A DNA stretch of 64,000 bases from Cotesia glomerata (GCF_020080835.1 NC_058158.1:19430430-19494429); one strand, 5' to 3'; shown: positions 9,397 to 21,274, counted from the stretch's first letter. Made by a program: numbers and translations. Notes: generated from the letters alone by a model not told the origin.

Positions 9397-11208
9397 TCAC
9401 CGAGACTCCGGTTTAGCCAAACGTTGATCCTTGATATGAGACGATGCGTCCACCTTCCCTTCACTGTGGCATCCCACTGTAGTTGCCATCGACTTATGCT
9501 CTTCTGCCGTTCTTCTAAGCTCCTCAGCGCTTAGTGTGGTTGACTTTTTTCGTTGGTAAAGGATCAATCTTTCCTCAGCTAAGACTCTGAGAGGCAAAGT
9601 TCCGGAAATGACACACACTGCTTCCATAGATATTGTGCGGAAGGCGCTCGCTACTCTTAAGGCACTCAGACGGTAGACTGGTCCAGCCTTTCTCCATGAT
9701 TCTGGCTTCTCTAGTGCGTCCACCCAGAAATATATACCGTAAGTGAGCATTGATGTGACTAAAGATGATAGCAGTAGTCTTCTGCTCTGCTTTGGGCCTC
9801 CAACGTTTGGCATCAGTCGTGCTAAGCTAGCTACCACTGCTGATGCTTTTGCACTCACGTGTTCGACTTGCTGCTTAAAGTTGAGTCGGGCATCAAGCAT
9901 CACTCCCAGATATCGGACATATGGTTGTGATGTGATTTCTTGTTCTCCGACTTTCAAGTTCACCGGTTAACTTTCTCAAAGGTGATACCGAACATGTGGT
10001 TTATCTCATCTAGGTGTTTAGCAACGATTACGACAGCTACATCATCTGCATATGCAACAAGCTTGACACTTCTTGGAAGAGTCAGTCTCAGCAGGCCATC
10101 ATACATGACATTCAACAGAAGTGGACCCAGAACGGAACGCTGAGGTACACCTCCGGTAATATCATACTCTTTTGGACCATTCTTTGTGTCGTATCTCAGG
10201 ATTCTGTCCGTGAAGTAGCTAGCTACTATCCTAGGTAGGTATCCTGGTACGTTTTTCTCTTCCAGGGCTTGCATAGTGCAGTCTCAGTTGGCGGAGTTGA
10301 AGGCATTTTTAATGTCCAAAGTGGCCACCAGGCAGTACTTCTTCGCTCCTCCCTTCGATCTAATCCCTTCGATTGCCTTCTTGGCCGTTGCAACAACCAG
10401 ATTGATTGCGTCCAGGGTTGATCGTCCTTTCCGAAAACCATACTGGTTGACTGCCAGGAGTGGATCGACAACTGCTTCTATTCTTTGGTGGATTATACGC
10501 TCAAATATCTTACCTGCCGTGTCTAACATATAAAGTGGTCGATAAGATAACGGTTCTTCTGGTGGCTTTTTCCCTTTTGGAAGTAGTACTAGTTGTCGCT
10601 GCTTCCACTTCCAAGTGAAAATCCCTTTCTTGAGGCATGTGTCGTAGACGTCTAGGAACAATGATGTGCACGGCTTTTATAGTTGTTTTTAAAGCAATAT
10701 TGGGGACCCCATCCAATCCCGGCGCTTTATTGTTCCCTAAACGATTACAAGCCTCCATCAGTTCTTCCTCCGTGACAGATGGAATCTCATTCGTTACATT
10801 TTGCGCTAATAGGTAGTTAAACTCACTTTGTTCGGGGAACAACTCGTTTACGATCTTCTGTAGGAGTTGAGGACACGTGGGTGATGGCATTAGCTGGTTT
10901 TTAAGATGGGTCATGACCACCTTATACGGCCTACACCACAGATCTCTGTCCACGTTGATGAGCTCCTTTCAGCATTTTCTTTTGCGATCTTTGATGGCTT
11001 TGTTCAGGGATCGACGGGCTTTTTTGTACTCTGCGACCAGCTCCGCAGAGTTAGGTCGTCGGTAGCTACGCTGAGATATTCTTCTCTTCTGATGACACTC
11101 TTTACGAAGGGCGCTGATGTGGTCGTTCCACCAGTGAACAGAAGGTCTTGTGTTCATGCCACGTCTACGAGACATACTGGCGTCACAAGCCTGGGTCACT
11201 CTTTTCAT
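9397..11208 (-). pseudogene. LINE ORF2 reverse transcriptase remnant (copy 1)
   Basis: Pieces in two frames (10969-11208, 10510-10953, 10284-10661, 9960-10274, 9397-9963) align end to end with the ORF2 of copy 2. They contain the pre-RT region (HWWNDHISALRKEC), the RT entry (LVLLPKGKKPPEEP, SYRPL), the catalytic box AYADD at about 10060, and the thumb region (RYLGVMLDARLNF). A TGA at 10284-10286 replaces a conserved tryptophan codon. The endonuclease domain expected upstream is absent. The protein cannot be made in one piece. Confidence 0.8.
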
Positions 11209-11437
11209 CAGGTCCTTGGTCTTCTCTTCTGCGCAGCCCGCGATAATCTAGTCACTATTGAGAACTACTAACAATGCACTTGGGTCAAGGGTTTTTACCT
11301 TCCAACCAATGGTGTTACTTCCAACCAGTGGTGGACTCCTTTGTCATCTGTTTTAGGAGCACCTCTTTTTTCTGTCGCTTTAGCTCTTTCTTAGACTGAA
11401 CTTTTTGCCAAACCGACGCTTTTTCCTGTTCGTCGCT

Positions 11438-12024
11438 TCATACTGCCGCTCCTTGCGAAGGGCTTTTCTTCAAATCCTTTTTCTTCACGACTTGGCTGAT
11501 TGCTGGGTCAGGAGAAGGTCGATCTTTTCTCTTACCTGACTTGCTGCTGGCATTACTTTTGTCTTCCGTGACTGATTCACCGTCACCTTTGGCTCCGGTG
11601 TTCATTGCTTCGTCAGTCACGACGACAGCCTGACAGGCTTTCTCCGGTGTAGCATGGGAAATGCGCTGCAATGATGAGCACCACTCCTCGTCCAGCTTCT
11701 CAAACCTTTGAAGGGCGTTAGCTACACCAGTCGTCTTGGCCTTTATCTCTTTGTAAATGTTGATCTTTGGTTGGACGAAATCATTCCACTGATCAGCTTT
11801 TCAAGGCGTTTGAGCGCTTGCGAACGCTTCATTTCAGCGCTTGCATCAATCGCTGCTTGTTGACAATGTAGCTCGTTTCCACTCTTGTTTGTTTCCTGTA
11901 AATTACTCATACTTTTTTGATTTACCATCGCATCGTACGGAGTGGAGCAGGTTGTCATAACTAGGAACGGGTGTACCCTCGCAGATAGTACTCCTACCCC
12001 AGTTCCCTGAGATCTAGTCGACAC
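11438..12024 (-). pseudogene. LINE ORF1 remnant
   Basis: Two short minus-strand frames (11743-12024 and 11438-11671) lie between the leader and ORF2, where a gag-like ORF1 is expected. The first has a charged helical stretch (MKRSQALKRLEKLI). The second is rich in Lys, Ser and Asp with basic clusters (SGKRKDRPSP, VVKKKDLKK), as in the N-terminal part of R1-clade ORF1. No CCHC knuckle is left. The assignment rests on position and composition. Confidence 0.45.
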
Positions 12025-12039
12025 TTAGCCAGTCCCGGA

Positions 12040-12445
12040 ATACACGGACGGACTAGACTCGCTCGGAGCGGTGAAGATTCCGATCTCTAGCACTCACTGC
12101 GTGCTCCCTGATCAAGGCCCGAGGTAGCTGGCTCCTGATCTACTGCTGTAACTTACACCTCAGCAGAGCAAGCTCACATCAGCCGTGGCCTGCGTCGTTG
12201 GAAACTACGACACAGGTTTCGGACACTTCCAGTGGGTTACAACAGAGAACGATCTTCTTCTTGCTAGGTCAGTTAGTGAGACCAACCTATTAAGGAGAGT
12301 TTTGTCCACGGGAGCGTATTTTATTTAGCTCCTACCCTCTGTACTTTGTCAACTAAGAGACTCAGTGTCATCCAAGGACAGCAAGCGTTCTCCCATCCGC
12401 TCGGGAAGACGCGCCTGGTAGCAGTATCTCTTCTGCCCCGAGTGT
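12040..12445 (-). promoter_or_regulatory. LINE 5' leader / internal promoter region (copy 1)
   Basis: About 400 bases with higher GC than the surroundings are repeated at 25888-26312 at roughly 85-90 percent identity by eye, each time ending on the right in GT-rich microsatellite. LINE transcription usually starts from an internal promoter at this end, but no promoter element is identified here. Confidence 0.55.
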
Positions 12446-12804
12446 GTGAGTGTGTGTGTGTGTGTGGGGGGGAGGGGGGTAAAACCCTCTTATAACTTTT
12501 GAACAGACCAATTTCATCGCGGTTGTCATTTTTCGAAAGGGCTTGGCCAAATTTAGATTTTGAATACAATTTAAACCGATTCAAACCGATAGATTTTGCG
12601 AAATCTTTAAAAAACTGCGAAAAATTTTTTTTCAAATGTGGTTTCTTCGGAACAACTTTTGAACGACTTCACTGATCGATTTCAAAAACCAATCAGCTCT
12701 TAGGATCAAAAAACCACGACGATAGCCACCAGCCTGATCGAAATCGGTGGATTCAATCTTGAGTTATTGTTGTCGAAAGAAAACCGAAAAAAGTGTTTTT
12801 TCGG
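12446..12804 (+). repeat. CTTCCCGC repeat family, (TG)n-containing right part, cut by gap
   Basis: GTGTGTGAG(TG)n and a G run are followed by sequence (AACTTTTGAACAGACC..., GATCGAAATCGGTGGATTC) shared with 26313-26940, 34966-35990 and 46339-47070. It runs directly into the run of Ns. Confidence 0.65.
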
Positions 12805-12904
12805 NNNNNNNNNNNNNNNNNNNNNNNNNNNNNNNNNNNNNNNNNNNNNNNNNNNNNNNNNNNNNNNNNNNNNNNNNNNNNNNNNNNNNNNNNNNNNNNN
12901 NNNN
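12805..12904. other. Assembly gap of 100 N
   Basis: Exactly 100 unknown bases, the usual placeholder for a gap of unknown size. It sits where repeat sequence meets the 3' side of the errantivirus-like element, so the missing 3' LTR of that element could be in it. Confidence 0.95.
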
Positions 12905-14156
12905 TATCTGTTATTCTTTTAGTAGCGTATCAGATGACATTATCGGGTGGCTGGCAATGGAGATTAAATGGCAGATCATCCTGCTTCTTGTATTATATAA
13001 ATAAGTGAACATATATATAAATATTAGGAAAAATTTTCCTACTCTCTTCTTCTTTTATTTTATTTTTTAAATAAAAAAAGGAAAAAATTTGGTTTTAAAA
13101 AAATTTTTTTTTTTATTTTGTTTATTCGCTTCTTCCTTCTATACCATAGTGATTCAGTGTGTAGTTGTAAATTGGTAGTATAAGATGTAAATAGATATAG
13201 AGTAAGTAACTGCTTTACGTAGAAAAGAGAAAAATTTTTTGAGAAAAAAAAAGGAAGAGAAAGGGAAAAAAAATTTTATAAATAAATAATTAATTAGAAC
13301 TTAGACAATAAGGTGAAAAAGAAAAAAAGAAAAAAGTAAAAGCTTATTTTAATGAAAAAAAAAAGAAAATTTTATAAGAGTTTATATAGCACGATTAATG
13401 GCTATGTGTGAGTACGTGTGTAGCGGCTCTATTATAATTGCCATGAGATGACTCTCCCTGTCTCTTAATTACTTATATTTATTTTTGTTGAATATTAGAC
13501 GCTTGAAATAATCGTTTTGAAAAAAAAATTTTTATGATTTCTTAATTTTTGAAAAATTTATATGAGTGACGTTAGCTCGTTGTATCTTTTGTTTTGTTAT
13601 TGGTTATAGTTAATATAAAAAAATTTGTTTAATATATGGAGATTAAGTATAATGATTCATAATACACGGTTGTACGACATATAATAAGATAATATAATAA
13701 TGAGATAATGTGTATTGATGGAAAGCGTATAGTGATAGTAAAATGAAAAAGAAAAATTTATGTTAAATTTATATTAATTATATATAAAGAAAAGGAAAAA
13801 AAATTTTCATCAAGGTTTTGCGCTGTTTCCACTCGTCCCCCCAAGGCCGAGGATAATTTTATCTTCGGTCTTGTTAGTCTGGGAGCGGCAAAAAAAATTT
13901 TTTTTTTTTCGGATTAAGGTGAATCTACTGATTTTTCGTTATACTATCTACTATATGTGAACTGGATTAAAGTGGTTATATAACTGTTGGCTCGTTCTTG
14001 GCAAAAAATTTTTTTTTTTTTTTTTTTTTGAAGGAAAGGAAGAAAAATTTTATTTTATTTAAATTATTTGTTATTTCTCCGCAAAGGAGCCATTAGTTTA
14101 TATAGAAAATTATGGATGATCTTAACTTTTATGATTGTTGAAACGAAATTGATTTT
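12905..14156 (-). other. Errantivirus 3' non-coding region
   Basis: About 1.25 kb of AT-rich DNA with many A/T homopolymers follows env. It shows no similarity by eye to the 5' LTR at 24883-25887 and no TGTTATGTCC end. A G-rich stretch lies near 13840-13850 (minus strand) but is not followed by a recognisable LTR. Confidence 0.45.
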
Positions 14157-16178
14157 CTAGAATGGTGATTTGTAGTCTTTTAATCGGAATGTTTTTGACT
14201 TCTTTGGGGTTTCGACGATTTTTGGAGGATTTTTGGTAGTTGTTTGTTCGGTGGTAGAGCATCCTTCATCGTTGTTATTGGGTTTTTCTGAGGTCGATTC
14301 GCTTTCTTCTGGTGGAGTTGACTTCTTTTCTTCGATTGTTTCTAGTTGTATTACGACTGCTTTTTCATCTCTTTTATTACGATTGTTGTACTGGCGACGT
14401 CTGGATAAAAATCGGTTGATAGTTTTCTGTATAGCTATCCCTCCTATTATAAGTGATATTATTCCAATTGCTGATGCTGACCCAATAGTTATTTTTCGGT
14501 TGGATTCTTCTTTTTGGTAGTCCAGGGCTATTAGTGACATTTTTTCTTCGTTTTCTTCAAGCCCTTGACCCGAAGGTTCAAATTCGTCGATTATCTTGGC
14601 TGGGTTCTGAATTTCCGTGAATGAGTTCATAGCTGCGTTGTTAATTTTAAAGCTCGAGTTTAATGTTTCCAGTGATAGGTTAAAACTCGGAGTGAGGAGG
14701 TTTATTTTTGTCGATTCTCTCGCCATTCCTCGGATTATAAATCGGTTGCAGCTTACTTGGCATCCATGTTGAACGTGTAACAACCCTGTTCCGTTGATTA
14801 CGTTTCTTTCTGTTGTTTGTTTTGGACATATCCATTGGATATTTTCTTCTTTACACGTTGAGTACGCCCATGTGTTTTTCTCATTCATTTTTATCCAAGT
14901 CAGTTTACATTTTTCGATTATTCTTATGTTGCATTCTCTTAAGATTTCGGTGTGCGGGTCCATTAACAATTTCATTTCACAATCTATTTCACTTTTCACC
15001 TCGGTTGTCTTAGATGGGACGTCAGGCGGGCATGCCATGTCTGGTCCTATCGGCTTGCAGTTGTTTATGTAGTCCTGTCCAGCGAAGTAATATTCGTTAA
15101 ACGACGGTTCTGACACGAGGTATTTTGACGTTGGTTGAATTGTTAATGTCGATATTTTATCTCCGATTTTTTCGGGCTTTGGGAGTGATTTGAGCTCATA
15201 TGCTAGCCATGGTGTTTGATCGAAGAGTGGTATTGTTATTATTATTAGGAAATATCCGTTTGTTTTTCCTGTTTCTATCGTAGTTACTTTGGCAAGTGTG
15301 TTGATATCCATATGATCCAGTGGTTGAGGTGGGTTAAGCGTCGGATGTTTTTTCATCATGTCAGCAGTGGCTTGGTGTAATTGTTTGGCTGACACGGTTA
15401 AATAAGTAAGCTTGCCCCATTTTGCTTCTTCTATTGCTTCTTCAGCGCTGTTGAGAGTTCTTAGGTGATTTGTCATCAAGTGAATGTGTTCGTCTCCTGC
15501 CATTGAGAATAGTTGGCTTTTTTCGATATCGGATAATTGTTTATTTACTGATTGTTGCAGGTATGTTGAAGTTCGGACTAGGTCCCTGATTCTTTCTGTT
15601 AAGTTGGTTTCATGTTTCAAGATTTCGTTTATTTCGCTTTTGATGATGTGAGTGTTGTTTTGAGATAGGTGTACTAGTTCTCTGTTATCTTGATATAATT
15701 TGTCTATTTCTTTCGTGATATGTTCTTTATCACTATAATCCATGGTTCCAAATAGTTTTCGTGCGATTGTTCCTACGAAGCCAAACCATGGAGCTCGTCT
15801 TTTGCGGTTGGTCTTGTCAATTTTTCCAAGTTGTGGATCTTCAAGATGTTGTCTCAACCGATGTTTTGCTTGTTCGATTTCGGCTTGTATTTCTTGATGA
15901 CTATTAATTCTCAGGTATGACGAGCAGATGGAAGGCTTGAATTTTGCTGCGCATATTCCATAAGCTTCCCATATACTTTGATTGGAGTGTGGATACAGAT
16001 TTACTAGTTTCTCGATGTTGATGGAGGTGACTATTTGCCATTCTTCTCGTATCAGATGTATTTTCTTAAACGGATCGTACAGTCGGCCTGGATTTGTTTC
16101 CATTGGTTTTATTTGGACTTCTTCTGAACCCTTGGCCCGGTCTACTAATCCCAGGAAGATAAGTAATACGATATTCAT
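14157..16178 (-). CDS. env: Envelope fusion protein (baculovirus F-like)
   Basis: The frame is open through 16214, but its first codons lie upstream of the ATG at 16178, which starts a hydrophobic signal peptide (MNIVLLIFLGLVD), so 16178 is preferred; the product is about 673 residues. A furin-type site RKRR at about residue 128 is followed by a hydrophobic, glycine-bearing stretch (APWFGFVGTI), the expected fusion peptide. Heptad-like helices follow. A transmembrane helix (IGIISLIIGGIAI) lies about 90 residues from the end, then a basic and acidic cytoplasmic tail. This plan matches F-like env proteins of insect errantiviruses. It would mediate membrane fusion and transfer between cells. The frame is uninterrupted. 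Confidence 0.85.
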   Translation of the reverse strand: MNIVLLIFLGLVDRAKGSEEVQIKPMETNPGRLYDPFKKIHLIREEWQIVTSINIEKLVNLYPHSNQSIWEAYGICAAKFKPSICSSYLRINSHQEIQAEIEQAKHRLRQHLEDPQLGKIDKTNRKRRAPWFGFVGTIARKLFGTMDYSDKEHITKEIDKLYQDNRELVHLSQNNTHIIKSEINEILKHETNLTERIRDLVRTSTYLQQSVNKQLSDIEKSQLFSMAGDEHIHLMTNHLRTLNSAEEAIEEAKWGKLTYLTVSAKQLHQATADMMKKHPTLNPPQPLDHMDINTLAKVTTIETGKTNGYFLIIITIPLFDQTPWLAYELKSLPKPEKIGDKISTLTIQPTSKYLVSEPSFNEYYFAGQDYINNCKPIGPDMACPPDVPSKTTEVKSEIDCEMKLLMDPHTEILRECNIRIIEKCKLTWIKMNEKNTWAYSTCKEENIQWICPKQTTERNVINGTGLLHVQHGCQVSCNRFIIRGMARESTKINLLTPSFNLSLETLNSSFKINNAAMNSFTEIQNPAKIIDEFEPSGQGLEENEEKMSLIALDYQKEESNRKITIGSASAIGIISLIIGGIAIQKTINRFLSRRRQYNNRNKRDEKAVVIQLETIEEKKSTPPEESESTSEKPNNNDEGCSTTEQTTTKNPPKIVETPKKSKTFRLKDYKSPF

Positions 16179-16205
16179 GTTGGATTGATTTTTTCTGTTA
16201 TATAT

Positions 16206-16219
16206 CTGAAACAAACAAC
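16206..16219 (-). promoter_or_regulatory. Probable splice acceptor for env mRNA
   Basis: On the minus strand GTTGTTTGTTTCAG precedes the env ATG by 27 bases and lies between the integrase stop and env. Errantivirus env is known to be expressed from a spliced subgenomic mRNA, so this T-rich tract ending in CAG is the natural acceptor. The donor was not located. Confidence 0.55.
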
Positions 16220-16231
16220 TTGGGTTTCTTT

Positions 16232-18090
16232 TTAGTCAAATTTTTCGCGGCTGGCTGGTTTAGCCTTGTTCGGGTAAAGTAATTTTCGTTTCCCATTTTC
16301 TTTTTCGATAATTAGATTTCCCATTTCGTTTATTTCAGTTATTCTGTACGACCCGGTATAATAAAGGTCTAATTTATTTTTTCTCGGTTCCTTCAGCGTG
16401 TACACGAGATCTCCTACGTTAAATTTTGCCGGATGAATATGTTTGTCAAATCGTACTTTTGATTCGTGTTTTGCTTTAGTTAAATTTTCTGCGGATATTC
16501 TTTGAATTTCGGATATTCGGTTAATTAAATCTGCTAAATAATCATTGTATGATTCTATTTTACTGAAATCTGGGAACTGGGTTGGGCTACGAGCTTTTCT
16601 TCCGTACAAAATTTCGTAAGGTGTAAATTTTGTGGCTGTATGAACGGTTGTATTATAATTCAGCATGGCCATCGGGATATACCGATCCCAGTTGTTAAAT
16701 TTATGTACATAGGCCCGGAGGTAATCGACTAAGGGCTGATGGGATCTCTCTAAGGATCCGTTCGATTGAGGGTAATAAGACGAAGTTGTTATTCTTTGAA
16801 TTTTTAATGCTCTAGCGAGTTGTTGTATTAGTTTACTGGTAAGTGAGGTGCCCTTGTCTGATAGAATTACGCGGGGGCATCCGTAAAGAGCGATATAGTG
16901 ATTTAATAAAGCATCTGCAACGGTGACTGCTCTGATATCGGGGAGAGGAACTGCCGCGGCTGCTTTAGAAAAATTATCTTGTATGGTTAAGATATGTAAG
17001 TTTCCGTCAGGGGTCATGGGCAGGGGTCCTACCGTGTCTATGCTAATTTTTTCGAAAGGTTCAAAAGGTGTATCTGTAATAGACATCGGCTGTTTTGTTT
17101 TTATTCGCGTGAGTTTATTTTTCTGGCATATTTCGCAGGCTCGGATGTAGTTGTAAATGGTATCTTTCATTCCTGGCCAGTAGTATCTCTCGCGAATACG
17201 CCAATATGTTTTTACTACGCCTTTATGCCCACCTATTAAGCTATTATGATTTTCTTCGATTATTTTGTTTCTAAGGGATTCTTCCGGTACTTCAACATTG
17301 CCTTCGCATAACGTTATCGTTATTGGACAGTCTCCTAATTCCTGTAATAAATATGCTTGGATGTCTAGATCGGCAAATTCGTCCCCCTGTTTCACACAGC
17401 GAAGCGAATGAATATCATGTTTGTGTACTGATTGGCGAAGGTTTCTCAATCCTTCGATTAAGTCGATTGGATCTATTTTTTCAAAATGTTTTGTTTTGAT
17501 GAATACCGAGAAAATTTTGCAACGACCTAACTTGGTGACGAATACATCTCCCTTTGAAGGTTTCGATGCATGGAGGTCATCGGCATTTATAAATTTTAAG
17601 TCACGGAGTAATTTTGCTACGGGTTTTATTATCTCACAATCGGCTGCTAGGAAGTGTACTAAGTGGTCTCGCGCGTAAGTGAGCCCATCACGGCAAATAG
17701 AAAATTTTATTTTGATTTCGGACCCTTTTGGCGGTATACTTTCGTCTGAACTCGAGGGTGAAGATATTCTTGGTCGATGGCGCCTTTCAGCAAAAATATC
17801 TTCAGCCTCTTCGAAAGTTGGAGGGTCATAGGCGACAAAGGGTGGTCTAAATCGGTGGTTCCCTACGTCATCCCCCACTGTTTTATTCCCACTTGTAGTT
17901 GTTTCGCGTCTATTTTTATCGGAATCGCTAGATTTTTCTGAGCTGGATTTTACTGAATTACTGCGTGATTGAATAATTTTATTATTAGTCTGTGAATTAT
18001 TTTGTACCGATTCTGTTTCGTTAGGTGTGTTATTGGGGTTGGCCGATTCGGTTTCGGCCCTTTCGTTTATGGCTTCACGTTTTCATCTAC
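16232..18090 (-). CDS. pol: Integrase part of Pol
   Basis: The conserved frame is 16232-17878 (548 residues) and stays open upstream to about 18080, where a small frame change separates it from the linker. An acidic, Ser-rich N-terminal part is followed by an HHCC zinc finger (HNSLIGGHKG, CEICQK), a DDE core (Asp in SIDTVGPLP, Asp in LSDKGTSL, Glu in SNGSLERSH), a helical region, and a C-terminal SH3-like end (GDLVYTLKEPRKNK). All three catalytic acids are present. It ends 17 bases before the TTG that opens the env frame. Role: integration of viral cDNA. Confidence 0.86.
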
Positions 18091-18171
18091 GATTTGCCCA
18101 CTAGCATGGTCATAATGGATTCCCATGGCCGCTAATTCATCGGGAATGAGGACTCTTCCGAAGATTGGAGT

Positions 18172-19275
18172 TCAGGGTTCCGGACCGTCTCCTAAATATC
18201 CGATGAACCGAGATCGATTTACGTTCTGAGGGGTTAAATTATTTTTGTTTCTTGTATCTATGTCGTCGACCGGAGTCGAAGGTTTTAAGATGATGGGAGG
18301 CTCTGTTTTGCTGTGATCTTCGATTCCTTCGGTTTCTTCTGGACTGATATTGCTGCTTGATCCTTCTTCGAACTGGTCGCTGTTATCTCTCAGAAATTCG
18401 TCGACGTTAATTTCGGGTATTATATCATCATTTAACGAGTCTTCTTCATTTCGCCAGAGAGTTGGGTGTTTGTCTAAGGACTCACGAATTGTTCTTGCGG
18501 TCTCCGAGTTCGTTCGTTTTATTTCGGCATACTCTTGGGGAGTGTAATTAGATATTGCTTCTTCTCTGCGGATTCTTTCTAGTGCTCTCTCTGTGTAGAC
18601 ATTTTCCGTTGGAGGTCGTCTTTTGAGGAGTTCGTCAAACATTTTTATTAGTTCCTGGGTTTTTCGCCGTTGTTTTTGTGGAACGATCTTATTGCTGTTC
18701 TTTTCGGCTTCTTCTTCCTTCTCTGCTTCGTCGTCCCCTTCTTGGCCTATATCTGGTGTTTGGTTACTCGTACTTGGTCCTGGAAGGAAAACTTCGTCGT
18801 CCCCCTCCTCTTCATTTCTGGTTTCTTGAGACTTCGGATCTTCTGAAGTTAGGTCGAGATCGCTGGTCTCGTGATAATTCACCTTTGGTGGGACTCGCGT
18901 TTTTCCCATTTCTCTTTTTCTAAGTCGAGAGGCAATTGTTTCTCTTACTTCAGGAGCGCTGCTGACTCGTGGTCGATTTTTAGATTCGATAGGGCAACCG
19001 GGGCGTTTGACCGATTGGATCGCCTCTTCGTCCGAGAGATTTTTATTTAATCTTTTTGGTTTCGTCAATGCAGAGATTGGTAATGCTATCGAATGATTTT
19101 CGGTAATATCGTTTGTCGGGTGTTCTCGAGGTTCATGACGTCCTTCTGGGTTATACGAGAGCCCTTCCGCGTATTGTTCCGTGATTTTACGACGGACTAC
19201 GACGTTAAATTTGTATCTGCTTAAATGAGAGCGCCATTTAGCTTGTCTTTCGGTGATAGTTACACTATCTCTTAG
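18172..19275 (-). pseudogene. pol: Pol segment: end of RNase H and long acidic linker
   Basis: In the same frame as the RT segment but after its TAG (19276-19278). It opens with the last part of RNase H (ERQAKWRSHLSRYKFNVVV) and then becomes about 300 residues rich in Glu, Asp, Ser and Lys (DDEVFLPGPS, GDDEAEKEEEAEK), probably disordered. Such a long insert between RNase H and integrase is unusual for gypsy-type Pol. A TGA at 18172-18174 is followed by a short stretch still open in this frame, then a frame change near 18080 leads to integrase. No catalytic domain is recognised in the linker. Confidence 0.7.
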
Positions 19276-21242
19276 CTAGGTGATACAAGGGCTACTAGTT
19301 ATTAAAGTAAAATGTTTTTGAAGGTACGGTCGGAACTGTTGAATCGCGTATATTACCGCGAGACATTGTTTTTCTACGTCTGTATATCGGGTTTCAGTGT
19401 CGTGAAAGACTCGTGAGGCACATGACACTATTTTCTCTCCGTCTCTTTCTAGGTCGTCGTCCCCTACTGCTGTCGTTTGACTGAGGATTCCTGATATTCC
19501 CGAGTCTGACGCGCTGACGGCTAGGATGAAGGGTTTGTTAAAATCTGGGTATTTTAGAAAAGAGTCTTCACAGAGGGCATTTTTGATATCATTAAATGCC
19601 ATTTGTGCTTCATCGGTCCATATAAAAGGCTTTGTTTTTCGCGTAAGATCTGTTATGGGCTTAGCCCTTTCAGCGAAATTTTGGATGAATCTCCGATAAT
19701 AATTTGCTAGTCCCATAAATTTCCTGGTTTCAGTATGATTTCTAGGTCGTGAGGCATTTTTAAGGGAGGAAACTTTTTTTGGGTCTGGTCTTATGCCTTC
19801 TTTAGTAATCACGTGACCTAGATAATCCACTTCCGGACAGAGAAATTTACATTTTTCGGGTTGAAGCGTGAGACCTGCTTCTCTTAATCGATTGAAGAGT
19901 CGTTGAACTCTTACCCCATGCTCTTCTAGGGTTTTGCCATAGCTAACTAGATCATCTATGTAAATGAAAAGTTCCGTCCCTTTTAACCCGCTTAGCGTGG
20001 AGTCCATCATTCTCTGAAAGATAGACGGGGCACATTCTAGACCAAAGGGCATACAACAATATTCCCAGTGACCGTCTGGTGTAGAAAACGCCGTTTTTGG
20101 CGCATCTGCGGGATGCATTGGGATCTGGTGAAATCCCATGGCGAGATCAAAGACGCTGAAGAAATTTGCGTCGCCTAATTGATCTAAAATATCGATAATT
20201 AGGGGTAGAGGGTAGGCATCCCCCCTGGTTATTTTATTTAATTGTCTGAAGTCGATAACCATTCTATATTTTTTTATAGAAGGATCATTAGATTTTTTTG
20301 ATACAATCCACAATGGTGAATTGTACGGAGAATTAGATTTTCTTATAATCCCTTGTTTTTCGAGATTTTCAACCTGCCTGGCGATTTCTTCTCGATGTTC
20401 TGGGGGGAATCGGTATTGTTTTATTCTCACCGGTTCATTGGTGATAGTTTCTATCCGGCAGGTGAAATTTTTCGAACGGCCTAGTTTATCTCCGGAAAGA
20501 TGAAAAACGTCGTGATTGCTTCGAATGAGAGTCTGAACTTGCTCTCTTTCTTCCTCGTTTAGATGATTTAGAGAAATTTTCTGAATTATCGTCTGGATAC
20601 GTTCTTCCGGATTAATTACACGACTGGTATTTTCTATCAAGGGGTCATCGGACTCGTCCTCGTCTAAGCTAGGGTTATCGAACTCGAACTCTTCGAGTGT
20701 TTGGGGTCCGATTTCTATGTCAACTGGATTCGAGTTAAGATTGAGAACCATACACGTAGCGTATCCATCCTCTACTTTGACAACAGCTTCTCCTCCGAGC
20801 ACTCCATCTGGAAGATCCATTCGAGGGAGGTATCCTTCGCTCTTCTCGAAATCTTGGACGGGTATTGCTATTACCATTTTCATACGAGGTGGTATCGTAT
20901 AATTCGAGGAAGGTGTTGTTTGAAAGCTAAAGGAGATTATTTTTGTAGGGCGAGATAATAAAGCTAAAGTTTGGTTATCGTAAGAAATTTCAGCCTTTTC
21001 GGTTTCAAGGAAGTTGTTTCCCAGGATTCCCACTCCAGGGAATGGTAAATCCTCGCGACAGACTTGGAACTCAACTTCAATATTAAGAATTTTTAATTTG
21101 GTTACTCCTAGAGTCTCGAAGGTACTGCCGCTGAGACCTCGGAATCTTCTAGCTTTTCCAATGTCGATAATTGTTTCGGGTTTTACAGCGGATGAGTTGA
21201 TGAGGCATACACCCCCCCCCCCCCCCCGTATCGATGAGGAAT
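19276..21242 (-). pseudogene. pol: Pol segment: second protease domain, reverse transcriptase, RNase H
   Basis: A protease-like block lies at about 21242-21000, with an active site reading IDTGG at 21236-21225 and the closing motif GILGNNFL at 21033. A run of 16 G (minus strand) at 21212-21227 separates DTG from the rest and changes the frame. RT follows with MVIDFRQLNKI, FSVFDLAMGFHQI, MPFGLECAPSIFQ and FIYIDDLV, then RNase H (LAVSASDSGISG, TETRYTDVEKQCLA). A TAG at 19276-19278 interrupts RNase H. The usable frame starts at a GTG, so this portion is reached from gag through frameshifting rather than by its own start. Confidence 0.82.
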
Positions 21243-21274
21243 CGCTGATAATTCCCTAGGAGCTGATTACATGA

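Larger units (their letters stand above)
9388..12445 (-). mobile_element. R1-clade (Waldo/Mino-like) LINE, decayed copy 1
   Basis: On the minus strand the order is 5' leader (12445-12040), ORF1 remnants (12024-11438), then ORF2 reverse transcriptase (about 11208-9397). The 5' end abuts a GT-rich tract at 12446-12475. The ORF2 protein is closely similar to that of the better copy at 44609-46180. The apurinic endonuclease domain and most of ORF1 are missing, the 3' end of ORF2 and the 3' UTR are truncated, and there are several frame changes. Placement in the R1 clade rests on the RT style and the C-terminal finger of copy 2. Confidence 0.78.
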
